Origin: Mercenaria mercenaria
Lineage: Eukaryota > Mollusca > Bivalvia > Venerida > Veneridae
Length of the DNA: 64,000 bases
Reading direction: 5' to 3'
Assembly: GCF_021730395.1 (NCBI RefSeq)
Contig: NC_069376.1
Coordinates: 12,991,001-13,055,000 of the forward strand
The notes under the pieces were generated by a model that ran no database searches, had not been told where the DNA came from, and was given only the letters and a program-made list of their open reading frames with translations. Of this stretch, positions 47,601 to 58,485 are shown one piece after another (positions within the stretch are counted from its first letter, which is position 1; each line of letters begins with the position of its first letter). Both the position numbers and the translations under genes were made by a program.

Positions 47601-48034
47601 AAAAAAAAAAAACATTTTTAAATAAAATGTTACATTATTTTTTAACCTTTTTTGGGTTGCCAGACCACTGGGGAAAGGCAAAAGCACCAGAAAAGAATAT
47701 CGTAATTTCGTATATGTAGATTTAACAGTGAGTGAGGGGAGTTGGGTTTTCGGCGAATCAAAACAAAATGGTCATAATCGCGAGCAAGTGAGGTCATTAA
47801 TAAACAAGAGTGTGTGTGGGGGTTTGGGGGGGGTGTAAAAAGGGAAGGTGCGGTTTTATGAAAAAAGGTCATGGTTTCAGACCAATGGGTCAAGCCACAT
47901 CCCCTTTCTTTGACACAAAACTGGGAACAATGTGGTTTAAAAAACTTGAAAATCATCACAATTTAAACAAAAAAATTAGCGTAATAACGAGCTGTCAGTG
48001 GACAGCGCGCCCTATTTCAGGCTTGATAGTATAA
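44621..48034. other. Homopolymer-laden sequence without recognisable genes
   Basis: Same texture as 1-4.2 kb. Open frames of up to 145 codons are rich in Lys and Phe and look like no family. It includes the second, heavily altered copy of the snap-back-bearing repeat at 45,885-46,985. Confidence 0.45.
45885..46985 (+). repeat. Second copy of the repeat seen at 34,900-35,510
   Basis: Shares the landmarks AAAACCCATC, AGATGACTCTCGTG, GATTCAAAA, CATAACGTTACGC and CAGATGGATAT in order, spread over a longer distance. A different inverted pair (CCACCTGCCAGAGTGG / CCCCTCTGGGG) follows at about 46,997-47,065. Confidence 0.4.
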
Positions 48035-48598
48035 AATAAGCAATGAGAAAACTTTAACATACTATAAAATATTCTAAGCGAAAAAGGGGCCATAATTGTC
48101 AAAAAGCTTGATAGAGTTGCCTTTCCTTTTTTCAAATGGGGGCATGATGGTAAAATAGCAAAAAATGAAAGCAATATCCAATGGACTTTGAAAATATTTG
48201 GGGGTGGTACGCAAACTTTAACTTTATTTAAGTGAAAAGGGGCCCCAAAAAACAGCAAAATGTTTTAGAGTTGCCTCCCCTTTTTTCGATTGGGGGCATG
48301 ATGGTAAACAAATATTCAAAAATATGAAACAATATTCAATGGTTTGAAATATTTTGGGGTGGTACGCAAACTTTTAAATTTATTTTTTAAGTCGAAAAGG
48401 GGGATAATTCAGTCAAAAAGCTGATAGATTGCCTCCCCTTTTTACGATGGGGAGTGGGAAACAAGTTTTCAAAAAAATTTAAGAATATCTCAATGGACTT
48501 TGAAAAATTTGGGTGGTATGCAAAATTTAACATTTTGTGGGGCGCTCACGCTGGCCGGGGGGGTTAAGATACTCCCCTATTCTTCGAATAGTCTCTAA
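48035..48598 (-). mobile_element. CTATTCG-family tandem-cored element, reverse orientation
   Basis: At the right end CCTATTCTTCGAATAGTC is the head hairpin of the family seen at 5,912 and 15,656, followed by TCTAAAA. The core is about three units of roughly 155 bp with 'gggcatgatggta' and 'ggtggtacgcaaactt'. Sequence is degraded and the tail is not seen. Confidence 0.5.
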
Positions 48599-49109
48599 AA
48601 TGAAAAACCCAAAAAAACAGTGCCCCGGCTGTGACCTTACTTTTATGTAAAATTGATTTATGAAAAGCAATAATTTTCCCCAAATATTTAAATCTGTGTA
48701 AGGGTTTTATTGGAATCCCCTTTAACTGTTTAAAAGTGATAACTCAAGACACCAAGTGTTTAAACAAGGGGAAATTTAAATAACTACATAAAACAGAGTG
48801 ATTATATATAGGGTAAAAAAGTCTTCTGCCTTTAGTTTCTTTTTAATAGAGAAAAACTGTAACAAGTTCTAGCAAAAAAAACCACTTTTGTGTTCAGTTA
48901 AAAAAAAATAAAACTGGCCTCGCAAATGCACCAAAAAAAACTGATTTCTCGATTTTAAATGGCCGAAAAAGTTGTAATATTTTAATAACAGTTATATATG
49001 TGGAACCCATTTCTGAAAGTGGGGAAAGGGAAAAGCAAAAAAAATTGTTTTTTTTTGTAGATGTTTTGGACTTTAACTTTAAAACTCAATAATCGTATAG
49101 TATTATTAA

Positions 49110-50800
49110 TTATATGGCGGTCAAGGAGAGCTGGGGTCAAAAATCACTGGGCTTCATGACTTGGCAAGGTAGACGGGAGCAAGTAAGCCACTGGCTTCTT
49201 ACATATGCACAGTTTAAAAATGGGCCCCAAGGGGAAAGCACTGGGTTATGAAAATACCAGTAAGTGGGAGCGAAATCATCCACGTCATGACAATGTACAC
49301 GGAAAAGCTGGAATCAAGAAAGTCATGAGCTTCAGACAGTGTAACGGGAAAAGGGCTGCAGAAAGCACGGCTTCATGACGGTACCAGGGAGAGCTGGCGA
49401 AAAAAGTCATGGGCTTTATGGACATGCACAAGGAAAACCGACCGCAAGAATTTACTGAGCTCATGACATGTAACTTTAATGGCACAAAAAAGCATGGGGT
49501 TCACGACAGTGTACACAGGTATGGGCTTCATGACATTTAACAGGGAGACGGCAGCAAAAAGTCACTTTGGGGTTCAGACGTGTAAAAAGGTAAAGGGCCG
49601 CAAAAAGTCCTGAGCTTCTGACTGTCACTGGTAGAGCGGGGAGCAAGAAAGTCCTGAGCTTCATGACAGTGTACACAAGTAGAAATTTGGGAGCAAAAAA
49701 GCACTGGGCTTCATGACGTGTAACAAATAGAGCTGGGAGCAGAAAGTCACAGGGGTTCAGACATTTAAAAAAAAAGTGAGCTGGCAGCAAGAAAGTCCTG
49801 GGCTCATGACTTGTGCCCAAGGTTTGAGTGGGGAGCAAGTAAGCCCTGGGCTTCATTACATATGCACAGGGAAAGCTGGCCACAAGAAAATCACTGGGCT
49901 TCATGACAAATACACAGATAAACTGGAGCAGAAAATCACGAGCTTCATGACAGTGTACACAAGTAAGCTGGCAGCAAGAAAGCACTGGGCTTCATGACAG
50001 TGTACACAAGTAGACTGGCAGCAAGAAAGTCACTGAGGTTCATGACTTTTTACAAAGTAGAGCGGGGAAGAAAGTCACTAGCTCCGACAGTGGGGCCGGA
50101 AAAACGGCAGCAAAAAGTCAGGGGTTTAGACAGTGTACACAGGAAGGGGGGCACAAAAAAGTCACTGGGCTCAAAGGTAAAACTGGTAAGTGGGAGCAAA
50201 AAATCATGGGGTTCATGACAGTGTAAAAAGGAGAGCTGGTCGAAGAAAGTCACGGGGTTTATGACAGTGAACAGTACAGCTCAGCAAGAAAGTACTGGGT
50301 TCTGACAGTGTAACTCAGCTGGCAAAAAAAGAAAGTACTGGGTTTAGACAGGTACACAAGTAAGCTGGCAGCAAAAAAGTCACTGAGCTTCTGACAGTGT
50401 ACACAAGTAGAGTTGGCAGCAAAAGACTGGGCTTTATGACATTGACACAGGCAGCTGGGGCGAAAACACTCGCTTCAAGACGGTACACAGTAGAGCGGCA
50501 GCAAGAAAAATCAAGGCTTTATGAATTGTAACAGGGCAGTGGGCAAAAAAAGTCACTCGGGTTCAAGACAGTGTACCGGTTTGAGTGGCAGCAGAAAGTC
50601 AAGAGCTTCATGACCGTGTAACAGGTAGAAATGGAAGCAAAAATCACGGCTTCCGAAGTGCACAGGTAGAGCTGGTAGAAGAAAGTCACGAACTTCAGGC
50701 AATTTTACAGGGAGAATTTTAGAAAAAAGCACTGAGCTTCACGCAATGTAAAAAGGTAGAGCTGGGAGCAAGAAAGTCATTTGCTTTACCATGTTAAAAG
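49110..50800 (+). repeat. About 49-bp tandem array, roughly 34 degraded copies
   Basis: The reconstructed unit is AAGAAAGTCACTGGGCTTCA + TGACAGTGTACACAAGTAGA + GCTGGCAGC. Almost every copy differs by small indels and homopolymer shifts, unlike the clean arrays at 22.6 and 40.8 kb. Open frames on either strand here are artefacts. Confidence 0.8.
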
Positions 50801-51177
50801 GGAATGATGGAGAAAAAAAGACGGGGAAAATTCCTATCATGATAAAAATCATGCAGTTTATCAATTTATATCAAAACTTTTTGAGCAGGTGTGTTTTAAC
50901 TTTGGGCGGGCGGAAACACGGGCAAGACCCAAACTTTTTATGCCCCTACCCCTCATAAAAAGGGGGGCTAAATAGTGGTTAGTTTCAGTTCAATATTTGC
51001 ATTTTTTGGAGAGGCAATGTATAGCAAAACCCTTTAACCTTAAAGGGGGAAAACTTTTGTTAAAATTTAGTAAGGTTTTGTTACTTTTTTAAGTTAAACG
51101 GGGCATATTTCTGGAAATTCTGCACTTAAAAAAAACTTCTCACACTAAATGCATGTATAACATGCTTCAATTTATTT
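50801..51177. other. Unassigned, homopolymer-rich sequence
   Basis: No gene or repeat recognised. Confidence 0.3.
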
Positions 51178-51392
51178 ATTTATCTATTTTGTTGTGTTTA
51201 ACGTTGCACCGACAAAATTTAAATATATCATATGGCGACTTCCAGCTTTGTTTTGGAGAACATCACGAGCGGGCACATGGTAGAACCACTGACTTTTGGG
51301 TAAACCAACTTGTTAAATTCCTAGGCACATGAAGAATTCAAGGTCCTAAGTGAGGCTCGAACCTACATCTATGAGGGACAAGTGATTTGAGA
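51178..51392 (-). mobile_element. tRNA-derived SINE fragment
   Basis: Same family as 17.3 and 27.0 kb: GTTTAACGTTGCACCGACA at the 3' end and a B-box-like AGGTTCGAGCC on the minus strand. It lacks the tRNA A-box region and part of the body. Confidence 0.65.
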
Positions 51393-51982
51393 TGTTTCAA
51401 TTGAATAGAAGATATTTAACTTAATAAAAAAAATAACCAGTACAGATATACATGTAGACACCAGACTTTCTTATTCTTTGAATAGTTGAGCTTAAATTCA
51501 GCTTTATAATTTTGGGTCCCTTGGACACTATGTTATTTTGCGTATGAACATAATAACAGTTTAATAGCTGAAATAAAGTTGATTCAATGCTTACAATTTG
51601 TATTTTTTTACTGAAAAATTAATGAATCCAACTATACCATGATGTTGTTAATGCAGATTAGCAAATTCCCTGTTTCAAGAACCTGCTGAACTCTGATTTT
51701 TCCATGAATAACAGACATTTTGTCCTTAGCAACTTGTATCTGCTGTATCTGTCTTTCCTGGGGCCATTTTCCTTTTCTTTTTCCTGTAAGACAATCTTAA
51801 AAGATATAACCAAGGAAGAGTTTAACTGCCAGAATTACATCCAATATACATTTATCACCCTTTATTTAAATGTGACATCTTCGAAACTTTTAAAGTACTG
51901 GCAATAAGCTTGAAGCCAATTTGATTTATTTTGTGCCTTTTTTTCCACATTGGCAAAAGAATAATTTCTAGACAATATTAAT
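51393..51982. other. Unassigned sequence with a possible CTATTCG-family tail remnant
   Basis: TTCTTTGAATAGTTGAGCTT at about 51,475-51,494 resembles the subterminal TTCGAATAGTCGAGCTT of the element ending at 11,002. The 67-codon frame at 51,704 is not recognisable. Confidence 0.35.
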
Positions 51983-52200
51983 ACAAAAGCACTGCCTTGC
52001 GGTTGCAGAGCTCATCTGATTTGACCCTGGATCGCTCACCTGAGTATATGAGCTATATGTTCAAATGGAAAACTGATGCTAAAATATTAAGAAGGTAGAT
52101 CAGTAGGTCACATTCATGTGACTGAAAGTCAGTTTTAAGATCGGTGTGCAAAACTGCCAGTCATCCAAATTTCAAGGCTGTATCTTTAAAAACAAGAAAG

Positions 52201-52449
52201 ACGGATCGCGGGGTCGTGAGTTCGATCCTCGGGCGGGGCGTATGTTCTCCGTGACTATTTGATAAACGACATTGTGTCTGAAACATTAGTCCTCCACCTC
52301 TGATTCATGTGGGGAAGTTGGCAGTTACTTCGGAGAACAGGTTTTGTACGGGAAACAGAATCCAGGAACACTGGTTAGGTTAACTGCCGCCGTTAATGAC
52401 TGAAATACTGTTGAAAAACGGCGTTAAACCCAAAACGAACAAACAAAAC
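52201..52449 (+). mobile_element. SINE with 13-bp target duplication
   Basis: AAAAACAAGAAAG flanks both sides (52,188-52,200 and 52,450-52,462). The body has a B-box-like GAGTTCGATCC near the start and ends AACGGCGTTAAACCC plus an A-rich CAAACAAAACA tail. Its middle differs from the family at 17.3 kb, so it is a second SINE family sharing a related 3' end. The A-box part is short or missing. Confidence 0.75.
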
Positions 52450-53206
52450 AAAAACAAGAAAGTAGGCCAGAACGTTAAGATCACAGTCAAGTGATCTGTA
52501 ATTGCTTGGGGTCATCAGGTAGTTATCAATAAACAACCTAGGAAATATGATCTGTTAATTTTTGAATTATTTTTCCCTATATAACTCATAATTTTAAAAA
52601 GTGACCCCCAGGGTAGAGCCTCTTTTCACCCATAATTTGAACAAACTTGTTAGAGATTCACCAGGCAATGCTACATACCAATATCAAAGGCCTAGGCCTT
52701 GAACTTTCAGACAAGAAGATCTTTATTTTTCATAAACATGTACCGTATAAGTCTATGTTAAACTTGGTACCCCCAGGCCAGGGCCTCTTTTCACCCTAGG
52801 GACATAACTTGAATAGATCTTGTAGAGAAACACTAGGAAAGGCAACATACTTCATACTAAAACCCTAGGCCTTGCGTTTTCATGCAAGAAGATTTTTTAA
52901 AGTTTTTTTTCCTATATAAGTCTATGTAAAACCTGAACCCCTGTCAGATCAGTTGAAAAATAAGCCTTTATCACTTACACAAGGTTTTTCTTTGATTGAC
53001 CTGTCACCTATTTTTTTGACCCAAAATGACCCATTTCCAAATAGCCTAAAATTTCACCAGGGTTAACATTCTGACCAAAATTCATGAAGATCAATTGAAA
53101 AATACATTCTTTATCTCATACACAAGGTTTTTCTTCACTTGAGCTAGAGACCTAGTTTTTTACCCTAGATGACCCATTTTCGAACCTGGCCTAGATTTTA
53201 ACAAGG

Positions 53207-53974
53207 CAGAGCTCCAGATAAGGGCCGTATTTTCGTAATTAAAGCATTTGAAGGGTCGGATACGAATTTATTTTAAAATGTGGCCATATCAATACGAATT
53301 TATTTTAAAATGGTCGTATCAGTACGACATCTAAACAGTATTACAAATTTCAAAGGAAGATCGAGCCGAATTGCATGTCGCCCCAATTTTGCGCTAATCA
53401 ACGCTATCCTGACTGTTGACAATTTGCACAGTGGCCCAAATGAGTGTGGAATACACGAAACACACGCAGTAGCATAATTGTAAGATCCGCCTACTTCAGG
53501 TACTTGTGGATTTTCCAGAGAAGTGTGAAGCGAATCAAATTATCCGATACACTGCAGTCAATTGTGTTCAGCCAACGGGCGCTGCGGTTACGTATTGACA
53601 CTTTGTTTAGTTGTCACATTTTCAGAGAGCAAAAAAAACACAATGTTTTTAAAAAGGGTGCGATTAATTAGAATATTGTACATTTTTTTTTGTCATATAT
53701 GGTAAAAGAATGACATGTAATGTATTATTATGTTAACTCTAACTGACTTCCACCGATGAATTGATTTGAATATATGTAATTTTAGTTACACAGTTTTACT
53801 TTCTTTTTTATTCGAGTAGATACTTTTCACCAATGATATGACTTTTTCTTATTTTTGTCGTTATCTGGAACTCCCTTTACTAATTTCACAAATATCGGTA
53901 GTACCGTTACGATTTCACAGAAAAATCTGGTAGTACCGTTACTAATTGAAACAAAACCTTATCGGGGAGCTCTG
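53207..53974. mobile_element. 768-bp TIR element with CAGAGCTCC ends and ACAAGG target duplication
   Basis: The left end CAGAGCTCCAGATAAGG and right end CCTTATCGGGGAGCTCTG are inverted with small differences. ACAAGG stands on both sides (53,201-53,206 and 53,975-53,980). CAGAG-type ends suggest hAT, although six rather than eight matching bases are seen. Open frames inside (65 and 75 codons) are not recognisable. Internal direct repeat: ATACGAATTTATTTTAAAAT twice at 53,259-53,311. Confidence 0.65.
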
Positions 53975-54122
53975 ACAAGGTATTTATTCTGACAAAATTT
54001 CATGAAGATCAGTTGAAAATACTGCCTCTATCGCATACACCAAGCAAATGTTGACAGACAGACGACAATGGATGCTGGACATTGAGCAATCACAAAAACT
54101 CACCGGGAGCAAAGGTGAGCTC

Positions 54123-54640
54123 AAACATTATACATGCATATAAGGTTTTTTGTGTTTTTTTATCAGTTTTTATGAACTAATATACCTGTTACCAAGCCAG
54201 CTTTATACCTTTGCACGACAGGTACATCTTTCTATCAGAAGGTGGCTGCATGGAATCTTGGGGAAGATGTTTGGCTATCTGTACGGCAAAACATCAAGGT
54301 TAAGTTTACTCTCTAGATAATGTGAAGAAGTTATCAGTTATTTGTAGAAAACAACAAAAATTTGTAGCAAAGGTCCCTGGCTTAGGGACATTTTTCACAA
54401 AACATATTGAATGCAATCAAAATGTCTTCTTCTATACTAGAGAATAATGTACATAAATCAGAACTACATATCAGAAAATACAAATGATCTTACTTTCATT
54501 TTTAAATTACTGGGAAAACTGATATAAATACATATGTATTGTACTTTATCATAAAAAGGGAAGTAATTTAATGAACAGAAAAAAGAAATTAAATGGGGTG
54601 CCTGTGACCTCAAATTTGTATATGACACCATGTCTTGTAA
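54123..54640. other. Unassigned sequence
   Basis: No gene, RNA or known repeat recognised. Confidence 0.35.
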
Positions 54641-55255
54641 GTAAAGTTAACATCTAACTGTGACCTTGACCGTTGAAACAGACACATTGCCTCTTAATGA
54701 GGAATATTTGTGCTAAGTGATTTTAAAATTCCTTGACAAATGGCAGAGGGAATGGACAGGACAAGAAGCAAGACCATGTTAACCTTTGACCTCTATGTGT
54801 GAACTTGACCTTTGACCTACAGGTCTGGATCTTGCATATGACACATCAACGACATGATAGGGAAAATTTGTACCAAATAACTTTAAAATCCCTTTATAAA
54901 TGGCAGAGCTATGGACTGGACAAGACGAGGACCAAGTTAACCTTTTACCTCTATCTGTGACACTGACCTTTGAGCTAGGGATGTTTGGGCTACAGAGTGA
55001 CACATAACTTATTAAAGGGGAAAATTTAAATTTAAAAATCCCTTAAAGGATGACTGGGCTAGAAACATGCAACGAGAACACTGAGCCTCTAAGTGTGACC
55101 TTGTCCTTGGGACTTGAGGTCTGAGTCTTGCACATGACTCATTGCCCCATTACGGTCAAAAAAAAATTTTTCCAATCAATTTAAAAATCCCCAGAAGAAT
55201 GGCAGTTATGGATCGGACATGAAATCAGACACTATTTACCTCTTGTTAAACTAAA
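54641..55255 (-). repeat. Diverged tandem array, about 155-bp units (TGACCTTTGACC type)
   Basis: About four units with GTGA.CTTGACCTTTGA, 'gacacat', 'ggaatatttgtgctaagtga' and 'aaatggcagag.tatgga'. This is the family at 62.8-63.9 kb, more decayed. No termini found. Confidence 0.55.
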
Positions 55256-55455
55256 AGCTACATGTACATGCAGATGTTTGGTTATCCATATAATTCATAA
55301 AACAGGATCAATCACACGCACTTCAAAGCATTATTCAAAGTGAAAAACAATTATCAAAACTTTAACCCGAAAATTTTTTTAATGAGGGCATGACGAGGAA
55401 AGACTGGTATGAAAATTTTTGGTCTCAGTTTCATATGATGCATGGGGTTATGAGG

Positions 55456-55682
55456 GAATTACTATTTTCAGTGAATTAAGCCATCAAGAATAACCAGACG
55501 AAGTAGAAGTTCAGGAAACTTCAGCATTTTAAACTGAAGACATGAAAGCCGGTGCCCGAGAGACAAGAATTACTATTTTCAGTGAATAAAACCATCAAGT
55601 AATAACACCAGACGAAGATAAGTTCAGGAAACGTTTAGCATTAAACTGAAGACATGAAAGCCAGTGCCAAGAAACAAGAATA
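55456..55682 (+). repeat. 112-bp tandem duplication
   Basis: GAATTACTATTTTCAGTGAAT begins both copies (55,456 and 55,568), and each ends near ACATGAAAGCC.GTGCC. Minor indels. Confidence 0.8.
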
Positions 55683-56002
55683 ACTCTCTGTATACTTTGT
55701 CAGTCAACCTTAAATATTGATTCGTTTACAATTTTTTTTAATAATACCATATCCTTACATATTCTGTACCCTTTTTCTATAACTATTCCTTCAACTCCAT
55801 ACATGTGAGACACAAATCTGTGCAACAAATTTGAACTTCTTGTTGCGTTTTTGGAAAACTGCCCTACCTTGAATATATTTCTCTACAAAAGAAGAATATT
55901 TCCTAACATGAGTACATTTAAAAGATAATCATGTTTAATGCAAAGAATATATTTAAAACATATCTCAGTGTTATATCAGAATTGTGCATTGTAGCAATTG
56001 TT

Positions 56003-56060
56003 AGATCACAAAAGCTCACCTTGTCAACGCTCACCTTGTCACTATGTGACAGGTGAGATA
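56003..56060 (-). mobile_element. Solitary head end of a GCTCACCTG-family element
   Basis: GATCACAAAAGCTCACC...GTGACAGGTGAGATA is the head hairpin, but the left arm has an extra 15 bp (GCTCACCTTGTCAAC duplicated) and no core precedes it. A remnant or a very short element. Confidence 0.6.
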
Positions 56061-56464
56061 AAAAGTCTTATGTATGTAAAATGTGTCAGCTAAAATTAGA
56101 AGTAATCCCGACCTAATATTCCCACTTGGAATACAGCTTACTGTACCAATTATTATGAACAAAATCCTGTCCCAATTTTCAAAGTAACAGATAACTAATG
56201 TATCGCATACCACACATGCTTCAGAATGCAGTCATTATAGTAAAACTGGCTGAAACAAGTGAATGAAGTATTGCCATGCAATACAAAGTCCCCTACTGGA
56301 AGGCACCTAATTTTCTCTACTGCAGTATAACATAATGAACTGATATCTGTCAATGATGTATAAACAATATTGTACACATATACAATAGTTATAAACAACA
56401 CACTTGGATTAAAATGTGCATATATAAAAAAACCCACAGTTGTTTTCATATTGAATTTTTTTTT
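56061..56464. other. Unassigned sequence
   Basis: No gene or known repeat recognised. Confidence 0.35.
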
Positions 56465-58236
56465 TGGCTGATTATAAAAAAGTTTTCATGGAAGTTATTT
56501 ATAGTAACAACAAAGGGAAATTAATCTTTAAAAAAAAAAAAAATAAAAAAATAAAAAGATAAAAATAATATAAGTCCACAAGAAACTCTTTACCAGGTAG
56601 AGATAGGTCAAAATACAACTAAAAATTGGATGTAACATGCATGCTGTACCACAAAAAAAGTGGTCTCGATTTTTCTCTACCGCCAGTAATAAAAAAGTTA
56701 CATTAAAATCTATTTATAGTAAAAACAAAGGGACGTAATTCTAAAAACAAGAGGGCCATGATGGCCCTATATCGCTCACCTGTTATCATTGCACATGAGG
56801 ACAAGAAGGTCTTCAGAAAAAATATCTAAGTCCAAAGGGCAGGAACAACAAAGGAAAGAAATTTAACCAAAAAGAAAAAAAAAATTCTTACAAGGTACAG
56901 ATATGTCAAAATACACCTAAAAATTGGAGGTACCATCCATGTTGTACCACAGAAAAGTGGTATCGGTTTTTCCCTACGGCCAATAATAAAAAAAGTTACT
57001 AAAAATAAGCTATTTATATTAACGTAAAAGGGAAGTAATTAAAACGAAAATTATTGTAAGTGAAGAAAAGAAGGATCTGCCAAATAAATCTGTTGACATA
57101 AATGAAATTTCAGATCAGTATCTTCATTAGTTACGGAGATATACCCATTTTAATTTGAAATAAAGGGAGGTAATTTGACATAAAATCAGTCCATAGTTAT
57201 CTACCCTGATTGACTCAGTCCAACTAATGATAATAATGAAATTTCAAGTAAATCCTATAAGTACTTACTGATATAAATCCATTTTGACTACAATCAGGGG
57301 AGGTAATCAGATATAAAATAACTCTGGAACCTATGATTGGATCTGATTTGTCATGGAATCCAAGATTTATTGTTGTTGAAGATATTTTGGAAGTTTGTAT
57401 CAAATAAAACCATAAATGAAGTCTCTATATGGCTGCAAAAGCCAAAATAGCCAATTTTGGACCTTCAAGGGGCCATAACTCTGGATCCCATGATGGAATC
57501 TGGCCAGTTCAAGAAAGGAACCAAGATCTTGTGGTGATACAAGTTGTGTGCAAGTTTGGTTAAAATCAAATCATAAATAAAGTTGCTATTGTGCAGACAA
57601 GGTCAAAATAGCTAATTTTGGCCCTTTCAGGGGCCATAACTCTGGAACCCATTATGGGATCTGGCCGGTTCAACAAAGGAACTGAGATCTTATGGCAACA
57701 CAAGTTTTGTGCAAGTTTGATTAAATTCAAATCATAAATGAAGCTGCTATTGTGCAGACAAGGTCAAAATAGCTAATTCTGGCCCTTTCAGGGGCCATAA
57801 CTCTGGAACCCATAATGGGATCTGACCAGTTCAAGAAAGGAACCAAGATCTTATGGTGATACAAGTTGTGTGCCAGTTTGGTTAAAATAAAATCATAAAT
57901 GAAGCTGCTATTGTGCAGACAAGGTCAAAATAGCTAATTCTGGCCCTTTCAGGGGCCATACCTCTGGAACCCATAATGGGATCTGGCCAGTTCAAGAAAG
58001 GAACCGAGATCTTATGGTGATACAAGTTGTGTGCAAGTTTGGTTAAAATAAAATCATAAATGAAACCACTATCGTGCAGACAAGAAATTGTTGACGGACG
58101 GACGCACGGACGGACGGACGGACACACGACGGACGACGGACGAAGGGTGATCACAAAAGCTCACCTTGTCACTATGTGACAGGTGAGCTAAAAACAAATT
58201 ATTGTAAGTGAACAAAAGAAGATCTGCCAAATAAAA
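56465..58236 (-). mobile_element. Older 161-bp-type Helentron-like copy, split by 56,747-58,190
   Basis: The part 56,465-56,746 (TAACATGCATGCTGTACCAC, AAAGGGACGTAATTCT) and the part 58,191-58,236 (AAATTATTGTAAGTGAACAA, AGATCTGCCAAAT) match consecutive parts of the intact sister copies, so a young member of the same family landed in an old one. The tail and core of the old copy are not seen. Confidence 0.55.
56747..58190 (-). mobile_element. Complete Helentron-like element of the GCTCACCTG family (161-bp core)
   Basis: The tail ACAAGAGGGCCATGATGGCC leads to ATATCGCTCACCTG. A unique part and about four clean 161-bp units follow, then a GACG microsatellite (58,094-58,145) and an intact terminal hairpin (AGCTCACC..GTCAC / GTGACAGGTGAGCT) to 58,190. 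It has the cleanest termini of its group here, so it is likely the youngest. No ORF. Confidence 0.8.
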
Positions 58237-58485
58237 ACAAGAGCACTGCAATGCACAAAACAAAGTCATATGACCTTTGACCCCTAAGTGTGACCTTGAT
58301 CTTGCAGTGAGCCATCCGAAACATGCGCTCTGCATGTCATTTCGATGAGGTGAACATTTGTGTCAGGTTTCTTTGAAATCCTTCAAGGGGTTCATAAGTT
58401 ACAGAGAGGAAGGAAAATTGCTAACCAACAGATAGACAGACAGACGGACACCGAGGTGATAACATAATACGTCCCTTCGGGCATA
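58237..58485 (-). mobile_element. 249-bp Helentron-like element, GTCCCTTCGGGCATA head
   Basis: The tail ACAAGAGCACTGCAATGCAC opens it and GTCCCTTCGGGCATA then A-run closes it, the same plan as the TATGCCCCC family at 8,515 in reverse. Inside are TGACCTTTGACCCCTAAGTG and GACAGACGGACACCGAGG. It inserted next to or within the old copy at 56,465-58,236. Confidence 0.6.

Larger units (their letters stand above)
51983..54122 (-). mobile_element. Helentron-like element with two nested insertions
   Basis: The tail-like ACAAAAGCACTGCCTTGC is followed by ATCGCTCACCTGAG. A core matching the copy at 11,416-12,510 in reverse (GTTTTAAGATCGGTGTGCAA, CAAGGCTGTATCTTTAAAAA) and then GACCTAG-type units come next. 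The right end, ACTCACCGGGAGCAAAGGTG + AGC, is a head-type hairpin. A SINE (52,201-52,449) and a 768-bp TIR element (53,207-53,974) interrupt it. It may be a composite of two copies, since two core types are joined. Confidence 0.55.

Noticed and set aside
44875-47959. Frames of 105-145 codons
   Set aside because: Composition follows A/T runs in a poor-consensus stretch; no domain, splice signals or context.
49285-50253. 169-codon minus frame and neighbours
   Set aside because: Products of the ~49-bp tandem array in a poor-consensus stretch.
53280-53671. 65- and 75-codon frames as transposase remnants
   Set aside because: No catalytic motif or similarity could be seen, and they lie in a short TIR element.
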